Source: Zygnema circumcarinatum (taxonomy: Eukaryota > Streptophyta > Zygnematophyceae > Zygnematales > Zygnemataceae). From it: DNA of 64,000 nt. Both the position numbers and the translations under genes were made by a program. The notes below the pieces were generated by a model. It did not search any database, was not told the origin of the DNA, and saw nothing but the letters and a program-made list of their open reading frames with translations. The stretch spans positions 790,130 to 854,129 of the forward strand of contig CM074810.1 in the NCBI GenBank assembly GCA_037447605.1, in the 5' to 3' direction. Within the stretch, counting starts at the first letter, position 1, and each line of letters begins with the position of its first letter. Of this stretch, positions 36,125 to 48,004 are shown piece by piece.

Positions 36125-36188
36125 GGTTTGCTTGGAGCTGCTCTCCTTGCAGCAGGCTGTGCCGCAGACACTTGCAAGAGAAGGAGCC

Positions 36189-39100
36189 ATGGATTCCAGT
36201 AGCTATTCCAGCATGGGCCTCGCCGGAGGGCTGGGGGACCTCTCCCTTCTTATGGATTCCAACATCCGCCATTTTCAGTTCTCGGTTCTGTCGTCGTCTG
36301 GGGGAGACGCACTTCCGGCCTCTTCTCCGTTGGCAGCTGAGGAGGAGGAGTGTGAAGTGCAGGTGGAGGAAGTTATGGCTGCCGCTCCATGCAGTCCTGC
36401 TGCACCCGTTTTTCCGTTTGCTGGAACTGCATCATTATCGTTCGCTCTCTCATCCGCCGTTGCGGCGAATCCTCTTCTCTCAAACCCCATGCTTGCTTTC
36501 GGAAAGTCCAAAGGATTTTCTGGCTCTCAGGCCGCAACACAGACAACGGCTGCAGTAAAGACTGCGAAGAAGTCCTCCGGATTCTCGCAAGTTCAATGCA
36601 ATGCCCCAATCCCTGTCATGGCTGCCTCAAAAGTTGTGGAACAGCAGCAAGATGTTGCGACCGTGGATAAGTTCAAGAAAGCGTTTAAGTCAACATCTGA
36701 TATTGCAGCTTTTCCAGACCTTTCACGCTTGCCAGGCAGCAATGGCGGCTTCAGGTATTTTGATTCATCCTCTTTTTCTTTTTATTACTTGCTGTATCCG
36801 TTTGTTCCTTAAAGAGAATACGTTTCGGGTTTAATTTCTTAAAGGAAAATTTAATCTTGGCCTCGCATTCAGAAATTTCTCACCCGCCTTTCATCGTGCA
36901 TGCTCTCGATGTAAAGTTAGCTGCCTCTGGAAGAATTTTCTTGAATTGTTCTCATAGCGCTTCTTACTGTTATTTACCGTCGGAAGGTCGTGGTGAGTCT
37001 GCAGTGGATTGTGAACATGGGAGCTTTCTGGATTTGGAGTCTGGATTTATAGAGACGGGTTCGTTGTGAGAGTGCTGCTTTCTTAGGAATGGAGTTTTTT
37101 TCTTCCTTGGTAAATGAGCTTCTTTCATCCCTTGGGGAATGATTAAGCAAGTGATCTTTTCTCCATCAAGCGTTTCAGAGAGTTCTGCTGGAAGGAGTGG
37201 AGTGGATGTTTGGTAAAGTTCTTGAGACTGCTATCTCCAAACTGCAGCTATCAGTCGCAATTAGATGATGTCCCCTTTTTGTCTTGACTGAAGAGCGATG
37301 TTGATGTTTTGAAGGCCAACGAAATTGCATTTATTTTGCGCTTTCGACTTCATACTTTGTGGAGCGAATGGCTGCTTGAACTTGTCCAAGGGATGCAAAG
37401 TACGAGAATGGAAAAGAAGAACATTTGGTCGAATTCTGTTGGGTTTCTGGTTTAGACTTTCATGGATGGACATTGTGGGGTACTCATGCCTTGTTATCGT
37501 TGGTTCTCCATTAATTTTTGAAGTCTGATTGTTGGTTCAATTTATTAGATTCTTGTGCGACTTTGAAACTTTGAGATACCAGTAGTTTGGGCTAATGTGG
37601 AGAGCCCGCACTACCGTGAGGATTAAATTAGTAGCATGCTGAATTTAAAAGTTGGTCGCATGAAGTTGCAGTGACCGATAGTCCATTCTGCGAATGTTCT
37701 AAGCATGTGACGGCTTTTTGAAAGGTTTTTTGACATTGGGCATTTGAAGATTTGATCTATGGTTTAGACGAGGATTCTTTGTCCGCTACAGTTGTCTCGG
37801 AACTTAAGTATGCCGTGGACAATCAAAGAGTCTTAAAGTTTTTTGGCGGTTCAGTCTCTGCAAATTATGGTTGGTAGGGTATGTTGGCGGATCATAATCA
37901 GGCAGGATTATCTGTAGTAGATTATTTGTATCTGGAGCCCAGATGCGGCTGGTTGGCTTAGCTTGCCTATGGATATTACCTTATGCATGTGTAGAGCAAT
38001 TTGAGTATACAAACCTTTTGTGCCATTCTAGAAGTCTGGTGAAAGGCTCACGCATGTTGTTATCCAAAGGATATGGCCAGCTGCCTGTACAAACTGCAAC
38101 TAATAAATGAGTTGAAGATTGGTGTTCTGCATTGTATATACCTAGTTCTCTTATCTGTGTTTCCTCGTGCTTGACATTACATGATGCACACAGTTGTATC
38201 GTTGTGTTTTCCTTCGTCGAGGAAAAGACTTACAGACTACTTCAAATTGCAGCCTCAGGTTTTCTCCTTTGCTGGCATATAGTCACTCACGTATACTTGT
38301 CCTGCTTGTCCGGTTGGTTGTTTGCCATGCAGTCCATCAAACTTTGCATCCGGCATGAAGAAGGCCGTAATTATGTGGTTCCGAAACGACCTCCGTGTTC
38401 ACGATCAAGAGGCCTTGGCTTTTGCCAACAACAGCGCGCTCTCCGTGCTGCCAGTCTACTGCTTTGATCCGAGAGACTATGGTATGTCCATTTTCTGGCC
38501 ATTTCCTATTCCACTTAACTTTAGGCGTAATCATGTATGTGTCCTTTCGTTTTTATTCACAACATTTGTAGAATAGATTCAGATGGTAGCCATGTTAATC
38601 TGGAAGTGCCACACAAACCTTTTTTTTAATGCTGGCTTGTGACCACTACGAAAATCACTAAGGAAATCAATTGTTCTGTTGTTTTTTCTTGTGCATTAAT
38701 CATCCATTTTAGAATCTCATGTGTTTGGGAAACTCACATTCTATGTCTTGCGTGGGGCAGGCAAGTCCTCTTCTGGTTTTGACAAGACAGGACCTTATCG
38801 TGCCAAATTTTTGCTCGAGTGCGTGTCTGATCTGCGAGATAGTCTTCGTGCTCGAGGCAGTGACCTTGTAATCAGAATTGGTCGACCGGAGGAGGTCCTT
38901 GTGCAGCTTGCTAAATCCGTCGGTGCAGAAGCCCTGTATGCCCATCAGGAGGTGACCTATGAGGAAGTGCAGGCAGAGAACAAGGTGTTAGCAGCGTTTA
39001 AGGCAAGTTGCTCCTTTCTACAGCCCGCTGTCTACTTTCCTCACATCTGGAAGATTGTTAGAGGCCATGTAAAAAAAACGAAAAAGTTTATGTAGATAAA

Positions 39101-41570
39101 CTGCTGTCTGCCTGCCGACAGGTGATCTGTCTGACATGGTTGAGTTATTCAGACAAGAAGAAAGGAAGAGGAAGGCTTTGATTAGTTTTGGCCTATAACC
39201 AGGTTCAAGGGAGACGAGGTGGCGGCAAGGTGCTTTTGTGTTGCCTTGGCAACGTAGTGTTTTCTCTCATATGTCCATGAAATGGTTTGAATTACTATTA
39301 TAGTGGCAGTACTAAGGGGGGGCTTTTATTTCGGCTCTTGTTTTTGCGTTCCTAGCCTGAGAGGGATTGTGGGAAACGTACCTTGTTTATTGACCTATTT
39401 TCTGAACCACGGCACGCTTTTCGACCCTGTTGAAGCAGAAAGAAGGAATTGAGACTAAGGTCTTCTGGGGCAGTACCTTGTACCATATTGATGACCTTCC
39501 GTTTAAATCACTGGAAGAGATGCCTTCAAATTATGGAGGCTTCAAGGAAATGACTAAGGGTGTCAAGGTGCGGAACTTTCTGACTTATGATTGCATGTGT
39601 TCCTGGCAAGTTTTGGTGGCGGGAGCCGAGATAAAGCTATTGAGCTCATGAGCCGATGCTTGCTTTTTGCATCATCCACGAGGATGGAGAGGAGAGAGAG
39701 TGGAAAGGAGATAGGAGGGGCATGGAACGGAGCGAAGGAGGGAAGAGGAGAGGAGGAAAGCAAATGAGTCAAAGGTGTAAACTTTGGGTTGTGGAGGTAA
39801 CTTTGGGTTGTGGAGGTGACAGGTGCGGTCAACGGCAGAAGTGTCTGAGAAGCTCAAGTCACTCCCTACCCAAGGAGGAGTGAAAGCTGGCAACCTTCCT
39901 TCTCTGCTCGACCTGGGAATCAGCCAATCGGCCAACACAAACCTGGTTACAATCTGAACCTCTTTTGCTTAGTCGTATCGGCAGGCATCGCACAAAGCAA
40001 AGTTTTTGGAACTGATTTTTAAGCAGCCTACAGCAGTAACGGTAGCAGGGTTATAAAATGTCTGCACAATTCAAGCAAATAGACCGGTCTGCTGGAGCAC
40101 TCAATCTGTGAATGTCCTATTTTTTTGTTTTTTCGCTTTTTACCCTTTTAGCAACTTCGGCACTGAGGTCTGCAGCTTTCTGTCCTCTTTGAGACATTAC
40201 AGAAAGACGGTGATTTTAATTGGTTTAGTGCATCTTATGGAACCTTATGCATCGCTGTATGTATGCTCAGAAGAAATGTTCAAGTCACGTATAGATGAAT
40301 TGTTTTCTATGTCTCTGGTCCATTTCTTCTAAACGATACGTGCAGGCTCCATTGGGTCCAAACTTTATTTTTCCCAGAAGGGGGCTGGCTAGAAGCAAAA
40401 ATCCACCCCCATTGTCTTGCAGTTGATACTTTTGGCATTTGGTTTTAAGTTATACTGCAAATCATGTCTGGGTAGTAGTGTAGTCTCGGTAAACTCTTGA
40501 CATTTCACTCCTGACACTACACCATCTAGTGCTTATGGCTCTGGGAATTCAGCGAAACTACTCTGACTGTCTGCAACCTGCATGCCTCCCCTGCCACATG
40601 TTCTTATCTTGTTCCATCAGATTGTGATATGCTTATTAGAAGAGGTTGCTTCTGACGCTGAGCCTTGTTGATGTCTCCTTGAGTATGCAGGGCAAGGCCA
40701 TTGGAGGTGCCGCTCTTGTAGGTGGCGAATCGGAGGCTTTGAAGAGATTGAAACGGTTTGTTGCCGAGGCTGCTGCTCAATCGCAGAGGGAGACGGGCAA
40801 GAAGGAGGATGGTCTTATGGGTGCAAGCTTCTCCTGCAAAATCTCGCCATGGCTTGCCTCGGGCTGCCTCTCTCCGCGACGAATGTTTCAAGATCTTCAG
40901 AGCAGCTCTCGAGGGTAAGTGTGAAAGGTTTAAGGCAAAGACGACTACATCGCTGGTTGTCTTTTAGATTGGAACTTAGATTGGATATGATCTTGTTTAT
41001 TTTCTTGTTTACCGGTTTGTTCCTTCATGGGTCAACATTCAATAGTTTACATCTGTGAAAGATATACTGTCTTTTGCCTGTCTTTTTGTACTACCAGCTT
41101 TTTTCACCGCTTAAACTCATAAAACATCTCATCGTTGTTTTTCTTTGTGTTCAGGCCATCAGCAAGTGTAGACGGAGCCTTGGATGAGAAGTCTGGTATT
41201 AACTGGTTGGTCTTTGAGTTAGTGTGGCGTGACTTCTTCAGGTAATGATTTTATTGTACATTATGGACACGTTTCAAATTATCCGAGCTTACCTTGCAAC
41301 TGACATGCTCACGAAACAAATCTAACAAAGCTGGCTAGTTCTATGTACCAACACTGTCTATGTTGCAACTGCAACTGAGGCCTTTTAAGGCTAGAATTCA
41401 AGCATGACGATTCTATCCATTTTTTCAGGCATCTTAATCTTGTTCTTCTTATCGATAGTGCTAATTTTGTTCACATTGATCTGTATTGCAGATTCATCAC
41501 GAAGAGGTACGGTTCTTCAACACGCAAGGGGGGTGCACCAGCTCCTGCTGTTGCGGGTGCAGCTGTCTGA
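36189..41570 (+). CDS. PHR2: Photolyase/blue-light receptor PHR2 homologue
   Basis: Exons 36189-36754, 38333-38481, 38761-39002, 39439-39567, 39823-39945, 40691-40914, 41155-41241, 41492-41570 give 532 residues. The N-terminal 189 residues are Ser/Ala-rich, low in similarity and possibly a plastid presequence. Then comes the photolyase alpha/beta domain: VIMWFRNDLRVHD, VLPVYCFDPRDYG, KSSSGFDKTGPYRAKFL, FWGSTLYHIDDLPF and MPSNYGGFKE. The C-terminal helices FSCKISPWLASGCLSPR, GINWLVFELVWRDFFRF and ITKRYGSS match plant PHR2, which also ends shortly after this point and lacks part of the usual FAD-binding domain. Intron 3 has a GC donor (39003, AAG|GCAAGT). Intron 1 is long (1,578 bases). Confidence 0.95.
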
Positions 41571-43891
41571 GGAGGACGGGGCACTGTACAGCTAAAAGCC
41601 CAGAGTTTGGTGAGCCCGCAGTCAGCGTGAACTGCTCGTGGAATTGGTGAGACTGTTCTTCGCCATCATTCCTTGAACATCGTAAGTTACTTTACTGCAC
41701 ATCAGCATATAGTCAGCAAATGCTGCACGCCATACCAAAGCACGAAGCCCTCCTACAGGGGTTCCATGGTCAGGGCAGCGGGCTCTAGAAGCCCTTTCAG
41801 GAAGCCTATTTGTATTGAACGTCAGCACCTTATGGACCTAGGCCTGTGCCCGTAGTATACCGGGATCCATGCACTAGTTTGGAAACATTGAAGATCTTAA
41901 GTTTACAACCGTCAGAGCCCAGCAGAGCAGAAGAAAAGCTGGCAAGGCAACCACTTGGAAGTTGGAGAAAGGAGAGCTCTGAGCCTTGTCCAGAGGATGA
42001 ATTGGTCTACGCCAAGCTGGCATAGAAACGATGGTTGATTGACATTTGTCGTGAGATAATTTGAGTTAGGGTTTGGAGACGACTGATGGGTCTGATGTCA
42101 TTTTTTTTCGCCTTTGCCGGGTGTCGTGGTGAAGATGGCCCCCACTTTATTTGACGGTTTTGTGCGGTGGGTTTTTTTTTATTGCTGTTCAGTATGTGAA
42201 TGCAAGAATAGGCGGTTTCAACGCTGCAAAAATGCGGTGGAAAATGGCCAGTTCTGGATGGCAGCCTTTGACACTTCAGTTGTATGGGGTCTGTTGGAAG
42301 GTTGTTTGCTCGTCATATGGAATACCACTGTTTGCATCCAAAGAAACAGGAAAACAAACCGACCTCTCCCTCCCTCCCCCCCCCTCTCGTATTCTTCCCT
42401 CCTAGAGGCACGGTGGGAAGGGCATGCCATTGGTGATGTCCCCGGGCGGGCACGGCTTGTCGACGACCTTTCATGCACTCGGTGCCCCCTGGTCTCGTCT
42501 TTAAACGTCAACGGTCCTGTTTAGAATGGAGGCCATAGCCTTTAAGTTGCACAGGATCTGTTGGAAAATGTTTGCATCCATAAGACATGGAAAAAAACTA
42601 AGACCAAGACTTCACTATATGGGCCGTTAAAAAGGCATAAAGGGGAAACTACTAGGAAAGGTAAAGCACGTCAAGGACACCTCTTTGGAATGCTGACTGC
42701 ACTCAAAATCTTCCATTTGACAATGAGTGTTTGATTGTTGCATTGAGAAACACGCATGCGAAGCATCCCTTACAACGAAGTAGGGCGCAAGGGGGTGATG
42801 TGGCATTGATCTCACGATGGCGATGATGCCATCAAATGTACATGGACAACATCAGCATGGGGGACCACGAGGAACTGGTCGAAAAGGCCCAAGCACAAAC
42901 GAAGAAAGCTAGGAGCTGAAAGCTACGCCTAGGCTCAACTTCGCAGCCCTCCCTAGAAGCAGCCGCTTCTAGGAAGGAACTAGCGCTAGGGCGGGTATTA
43001 AAGACTTTCAAGGTTTTTAGGGTTTAAAAAATCCTAAAATCACGGTACAGTAGGATGCCTTGGCAACCAATGGTTGGACCAATGGTTGATTGGGCTCTCA
43101 ATGGCTGCAACCGTTGGAATCAACAATGCTCGCCAACCAAAGCCCAGGGTGTCAATTATGTGGAGACAACTTCAGGCTTTTGGATTATTCTTCTCCCCCG
43201 TTTTTATTACTTAGGCCCTATTTGCACACCTTTTTTGGCTAGACACACACCTTTTTCGCCGGTCAGACATTTAGGGATTTCCGGGAATCTGGGATTTTTT
43301 TGAAGGGTGTGGATCTAGCCAAATAAGGTGTGTAAATGACAGATTCCTATTTTTATGGTACAGTACCAGGTACTGTACCATTCTTCGGTTCACACTTGCA
43401 GGATGCGGAACATGGCCCGCCCAATCGCCCTGGACCTGCCGTCCCGCTTCCTCCCATGCCATGCCCTGCCCATCCCCGCACTTGGAACCTCCCCCAGACG
43501 ACACCGCCCCTCGGTCCGCCTCCCTCCCTCCCTCCGCTAACTAAAGCACAATATCGAATCGGTTGATTCCCCGATCGAAACCTTCTCGAAACGCCGCCAA
43601 AAGGACCGAACCTCGATAACGTGTCGGCTGCCGCGCGTGTGACTCGCGTCTCCCATTGGTCGCTTCATCGTCGAAGCCCTGCGATTCGTACAGAGGCGTA
43701 CATTCACGTCATGCGACTTCCGCCGCATCTCAAGATTCGTATGCTACGGATAGTGTCCCACTTGCCGTACAGCTGTTGCGATTTTTGTCGGAGAATGTCC
43801 GAAGGGATGTCTGAAGTCACTTTCGGAAGTGTCTGACAGAGTATGGTATGTACGGGTACCCTTCAAGCAATCTCAAACAGTCCCGTGAATA
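41571..43891. other. Intergenic, no gene recognised
   Basis: About 2.3 kb. 43218-43337 forms an inverted repeat (CACACCTTTTTTGGCTAGA against its complement at the end) and may be a small foldback element. A palindrome with 13-base GTAC-containing arms is at 43355-43381. Frames at 42114-42524 show no domain and have poor composition. Confidence 0.45.
43218..43337. repeat. Small inverted repeat, possible MITE remnant
   Basis: TTGCACACCTTTTTTGGCTA near 43222 pairs with TAGCCAAATAAGGTGTGTAA near 43335, with about 80 bases between. No target-site duplication was found. Confidence 0.5.
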
Positions 43892-44838
43892 GGGTAGTGA
43901 TATTTCCACCCCTTTTTTGGATCCAAACACCCCTTCCCGGCCGGGCAGATTTTAAAAGGGATTAAAAACAGAAAATGCTTTTTTCAGACCTTTTTGGAAT
44001 CGATACCCACCTTCTTCCGTCGGATGATTTTATTTTTTCTAACCAAGGAAAATGATACCCCGTCACCGCATTTTGAATACTGTATCCCGCCTCCCTGAAT
44101 TATTTTTTTGAGGGAAAGAAATATCTGCCTGCCCGAATCCGCTCGGAGCGGAAGATCCGTCCGCCACGAGATCGTTCGCGGGTGTCCGTCCTTTACACGT
44201 GTGTGTCAATCGCAGCTGTCGATTTCCCTCGCAGATCACACCACTGCAGATCACCGTTCGATCTGCAGCCGGGCTCGATCTTAGCGAATGGAAAGCGCCC
44301 ACGAGTCCCGTCAAAGCCAAATCGCACCTGCGAGTGCGCGCGTCCTTCGGCCCGAGATCTTGCAAATTGTTAGCTCCCAGCCAATCAACATCTGCCACGT
44401 GTTACAATTTTGACGTGGAAAATTTTGATTGGTCGAAGATCTCAATGTACGAAATTTTGGGTTCCTCAAGTTGCGACCGTACGACATTTGTACGGAGAAA
44501 CTTTTGAGAGGACTTTGGCGGGATACGTGGGCACGTGCCATGCGCTGTGACCGAGCCCGGCTGCCGATCAAATAGTGATCTGCCGTTTGCGATCTGCGAG
44601 GGAATCGACGGCTGCGATTGACCGCACGCGTGAAAAAAAACTCAGGTAGGCGGGATATTCAAATGGGTCGACGGGTTATCATTTTCCTTGTTTCGCAGAA
44701 ATAAAATCTGCTGATGGAGGGTGGTATCGATTCCAAAAAGGTGTGAAAAAAGCATTTTCCGTTTTTAATCCTTTTTGAAATCTGCCCGGCCGGGAAGGGG
44801 TGTTTGGATCCAAAAAAGGGGTGGAAATATCACTACCC
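43892..44838. mobile_element. Foldback (long-TIR) non-autonomous transposon, copy 1
   Basis: The 947-bp element starts GGGTAGTGATATTTCCACC and ends with its reverse complement. The inverted repeat is long: outer arms of more than 200 bp, and inner parts (CAATCGCAGCTGTCGAT against ATCGACGGCTGCGATTG; CCGGGCTCG against CGAGCCCGG) pair too, so nearly the whole element folds back. CGTGAATA flanks it at 43884-43891 and 44839-44846. No transposase is encoded. Confidence 0.92.
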
Positions 44839-44851
44839 CGTGAATAAGCTA

Positions 44852-45769
44852 GGGTAGTGATATTTCCACCCCTTTTTTGGATCCAAACACCCCTTCCCGG
44901 CCGGGCAGAGTTCAAAAGGGATTAAAAACAGAAAATGCTTTTTTCACACCTTTTTGGAATCGATACCCACCTTCTTCCGTCGGCTGATTTTATTTTTGCT
45001 AACCAAGGAAAATGATACCCCGTCATCGCATTTTGAATACTGTATCCCGCCTGCCTGAATTTTTTTTTTGCGGGAAAGAAATATCTGCCTGCCCGAATCC
45101 GCTCGGAGCGGCAGATTCGTCCACCACGTAATGTGTGTCAATCGCAGCTGTCGATTCCCTCGCAGATCACACCACTGCAGATCACCGTTCGATCTGCAGC
45201 CGGGCTCGATCTTAGCGAATGGAAAGCGCCCACGAGTCCCGCCAAAGCCGGATCGCACGTGCGAGTGCGCGCGTCTTTCGGCCCGAGATCTCGTCATTGT
45301 TAGCTCCCAGCCAATCAACATCCGCCACGTGTTCAATTTTTGACGCAGAAAATTTTGATTGGTTTAAGATCTCAATGTACGATTTTTTGGGTTCCTCAAG
45401 TTGCGACCGTACGACATTTGTACGGACAAACGTTTGAGAGGACTTTGGCGGGATACGTGGGCACGTGCCATGCGCTGTGACCGAGCCCGGCTGCAGATCA
45501 AATAGTGATCTGCCGTGTTGCGATCTGCGAGGGAATCGACGGCTGCGATTGACCGCACGCGTGAAAAAAAATTCAGGTAGGCGGGATATTCAAATGGGGT
45601 GACGGGTTATCATTTTCCTTGTTTCGCAGAAATAAAATCTGCCGATGGAGGGTGGTATCGATTCCAAAAAGGTGTGAAGAAAGCATTTTCCGTTTTTAAT
45701 CCTTTTTGAACTCTGCCCGGCCGGGAAGGGGTGTTTGGATCCAAAAAAGGGGTGGAAATATCACTACCC
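44852..45769. mobile_element. Foldback (long-TIR) non-autonomous transposon, copy 2
   Basis: The 918-bp element has the same ends and inner structure as copy 1 and about 95% similarity by eye, but lacks about 30 bases near 45130. ATAAGCTA flanks it at 44844-44851 and 45770-45777. Its left duplication overlaps the right duplication of copy 1 by three bases (ATA), so two separate insertions hit the same spot. Confidence 0.92.
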
Positions 45770-45777
45770 ATAAGCTA

Positions 45778-46139
45778 TTTACGATATTTAGGGGTTTTCC
45801 CGTACAGTATTTGACAAGGCCTGGCCTGCTGATCGCACGGTACTGTACGAGCCGTGCTGTCCGTACAGTTCACTGTCTGTCCACAGTGTGTAACAGTCTC
45901 AGGTCCGCTGTCAAGCGACGTTTAATCACGGAATGCCACGTGGATGGTTGGTCCAGTCCCGCGCTCTCTTTTGCGGGAGGAAAGGGAGAGGGAGGGAGGG
46001 AGAGGGAGCGAGAGGAGAGAGGGAGAGAGGGAGAGAGGGAGAGGGAGAGGGGAGAGGGGAGAGGGGANNNNNNNNNNGGGAGAGAGAGAGAGAGAGAGGG
46101 GAGAAAGAGGCAGGGGAAGGTGTCTGGGAGCATCGCGCC
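45778..46139. other. Pyruvyl transferase leader, GA tract with assembly gap
   Basis: 45985-46099 is a GA tract with 10 N at 46068-46077. Upstream, near 45840-45870, are GTACTGTAC/CCGTACAG palindromic pieces. No other gene. Confidence 0.6.
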
Positions 46140-48004
46140 ATGGGGATGAGGGCGAAGGTGCGCTCCTGGCGCCGGCGCCTCCTGTTCGTAGCAAAATAGT
46201 GTCAGAAGACGGGAGAGACGGGAGAGGGGAAGAGTGGCTTGAGGGGACAGAGTGAGCAGAGTTATGTTCAGTTCTAGATTTCAGTTTTTTTCTCTATCGG
46301 GCTTGTGTGCTCTCCCTCACTTTCCCTCACTCCGTCTCTCACTCTCTCTATCTTTATTTCCTACTCTCCAAATCTCTCGGCATTGCGATTTTCTTTACCT
46401 TATACTGTCTGCTTTTTGCCGCGCTTGCAGGAGCTCGTGGGCAATGTGATTTTCTCCCTGTTGCTTCTGCTGCTGCCTCTGGTAAGACAAACACTCCCAC
46501 AGCAAACTGTTGCTTATGTTCACGAAATGATTTAGGCGAGGGAGGAAACTGAACGTCTCCATTCCTCATAGGTTTTGAAATCTGGGGGTTTCTTGTTTGA
46601 TTTTCTTGTAACTTAACTTGTAGCGAGTAGTGAAATGGAGAGTCATATGTGATCAACTTGAATATTGAGCTGTCAAGGAGGACTGTGTGCCCTTAGGCCC
46701 GTTGTTCATGATTTTGAAGAAGGCCTTCCCTCAGTTTTTTTAGTTTTGTGTCGAACTGTTTCGAAGCGGAAAGTAAGCGTTTGTTAGAGTTCTGCTTGAA
46801 ATCTATCAATATGCGCAGCGCAAGCTTATTTTGGAAGTGTGTCTGAATCAGATGAACGTAGCGGCAGCGACGTCCTCTGTCAACGGCGACATGGAGCGGC
46901 GAAAGTGCATTGCAGAGCTTCAGGAGGAGTATCGGAAAGTGATTGGAGAGAGTGTTGTTGGAAGGCATGTTTACCTCGTGGACATGGTGTATCATTGGAA
47001 CATTGGAGATAGCTTAATTGAGGTGAGGGAATACCACCTTTCAAGTCAGCAAGGCTACTAGCATGTGTGAACCCTCTTCGCTGGTGATTGTGGTTTTACT
47101 TACATGCACAGCGCTCCTTTCTGTGGTGCAGTATGGCGAGCAATTGTTCTTGAAAGAGTCAGGGACTCCCAATGACATTTTTTGCTCTATGAAACACTGC
47201 AATTACAAAAAGATTCTGAAAGAAATGGAACAGCATCCAAAGACAAGTACCATTGCGGTGCATGGAGGGGGAAATTTCGGAGATATATGGCTCCAGCATG
47301 GAGTCCACCATCGGAAACTTTTGCGACGTTTCTACAACTATTCAATTGTATTTCTTCCCCAAACTGTTGTCTTCCGTAAGGCTGAAACAGCCAAGTCCTT
47401 GGCTGCTGAGTTCAGCAAACATCCCAGAGTGCGTTTGATTGCAAGAGACCTCGAGTCCTTATCTACTTTCCAAAACTACTTTCCAGATATTCCGTCAGCC
47501 CTTGCTCCAGATGCAGCCTTTATGATTGGACCTATTGACGCGAGCTGTGCACCCACTCACGATGTTCTCATCATTGCGAGAAAGGACCAGGAAAATCCCG
47601 GAACTCGCCGGGTCGGCGAAATGGAGGATGCTTTAGCCGCTCTGCAGGCTCATAACTTGACTTATCTGATTCGTGATTGGCCTTGCGGACATAAACAGGC
47701 GAGCTTAATGGCTCATAGTGTAGATGCATCGCAGAAGAGAGCAGGCATTGGTATTAAGTGCTTATGTCAGGGCCGGGTGTTAGTGACCAATCGGCTTCAT
47801 GGTACAATTTTGGCTACTTTGATGGGCATTCCCCATGTGTTTATGGACAGTAGGTTTCGAAAACTCTCCCGTTTTCAAGCCGCTCACTTTGCATCCCGAC
47901 CGGCATGTAGTTCTGAGAATATTAAATCAGTTCCTGTGAAAAGCTGGATGGAGGCAGCCAATGGCGCAATAGATTTGTTTCGGAAGACGTTCAGGGAGGA
48001 GTAA
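46140..48004 (+). CDS. Polysaccharide pyruvyl transferase family protein, membrane-anchored
   Basis: Exons 46140-46187, 46431-46481, 46819-47022 and 47132-48004, all in phase 0, give 391 residues. A basic N-terminus (RSWRRRLLF) precedes a hydrophobic segment (VIFSLLLLLLPL), indicating a type II Golgi or ER anchor. The catalytic-type domain has VHGGGNFGDIW, FLPQTVVF, CQGRVLVTNRLHGTILA and MGIPHVFMDS, all hallmarks of the polysaccharide pyruvyl transferase family (PF04230). Such enzymes add pyruvate ketals to sugars of capsules and walls in bacteria and yeast. In this organism a wall or mucilage polysaccharide would be the target, by inference. The two tiny first exons were accepted because they supply the anchor and keep phase. 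Confidence 0.88.

Larger units (their letters stand above)
35490..36188. other. Bidirectional promoter region, fibrillin-like and PHR2
   Basis: About 700 bases between divergent start codons. It holds a CT tract at about 35550-35630, paired G-boxes at 35644-35673 and a short upstream ORF at 36071-36124 ahead of the PHR2 start. Confidence 0.6.

Noticed and set aside
42114-42524. 136-codon plus-strand frame
   Set aside because: Unusual Cys/Trp/Phe content, no domain and no splice support.
44063-45558. Several open frames of 60-130 codons inside the foldback elements
   Set aside because: They mirror each other between copies and between arms, as expected for an inverted-repeat sequence, and show no domain.
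46140-46199. Stand-alone 19-codon ORF at the start of the pyruvyl transferase
   Set aside because: The GTAGCA donor at 46188 turns it into the first coding exon, which fits the membrane anchor.
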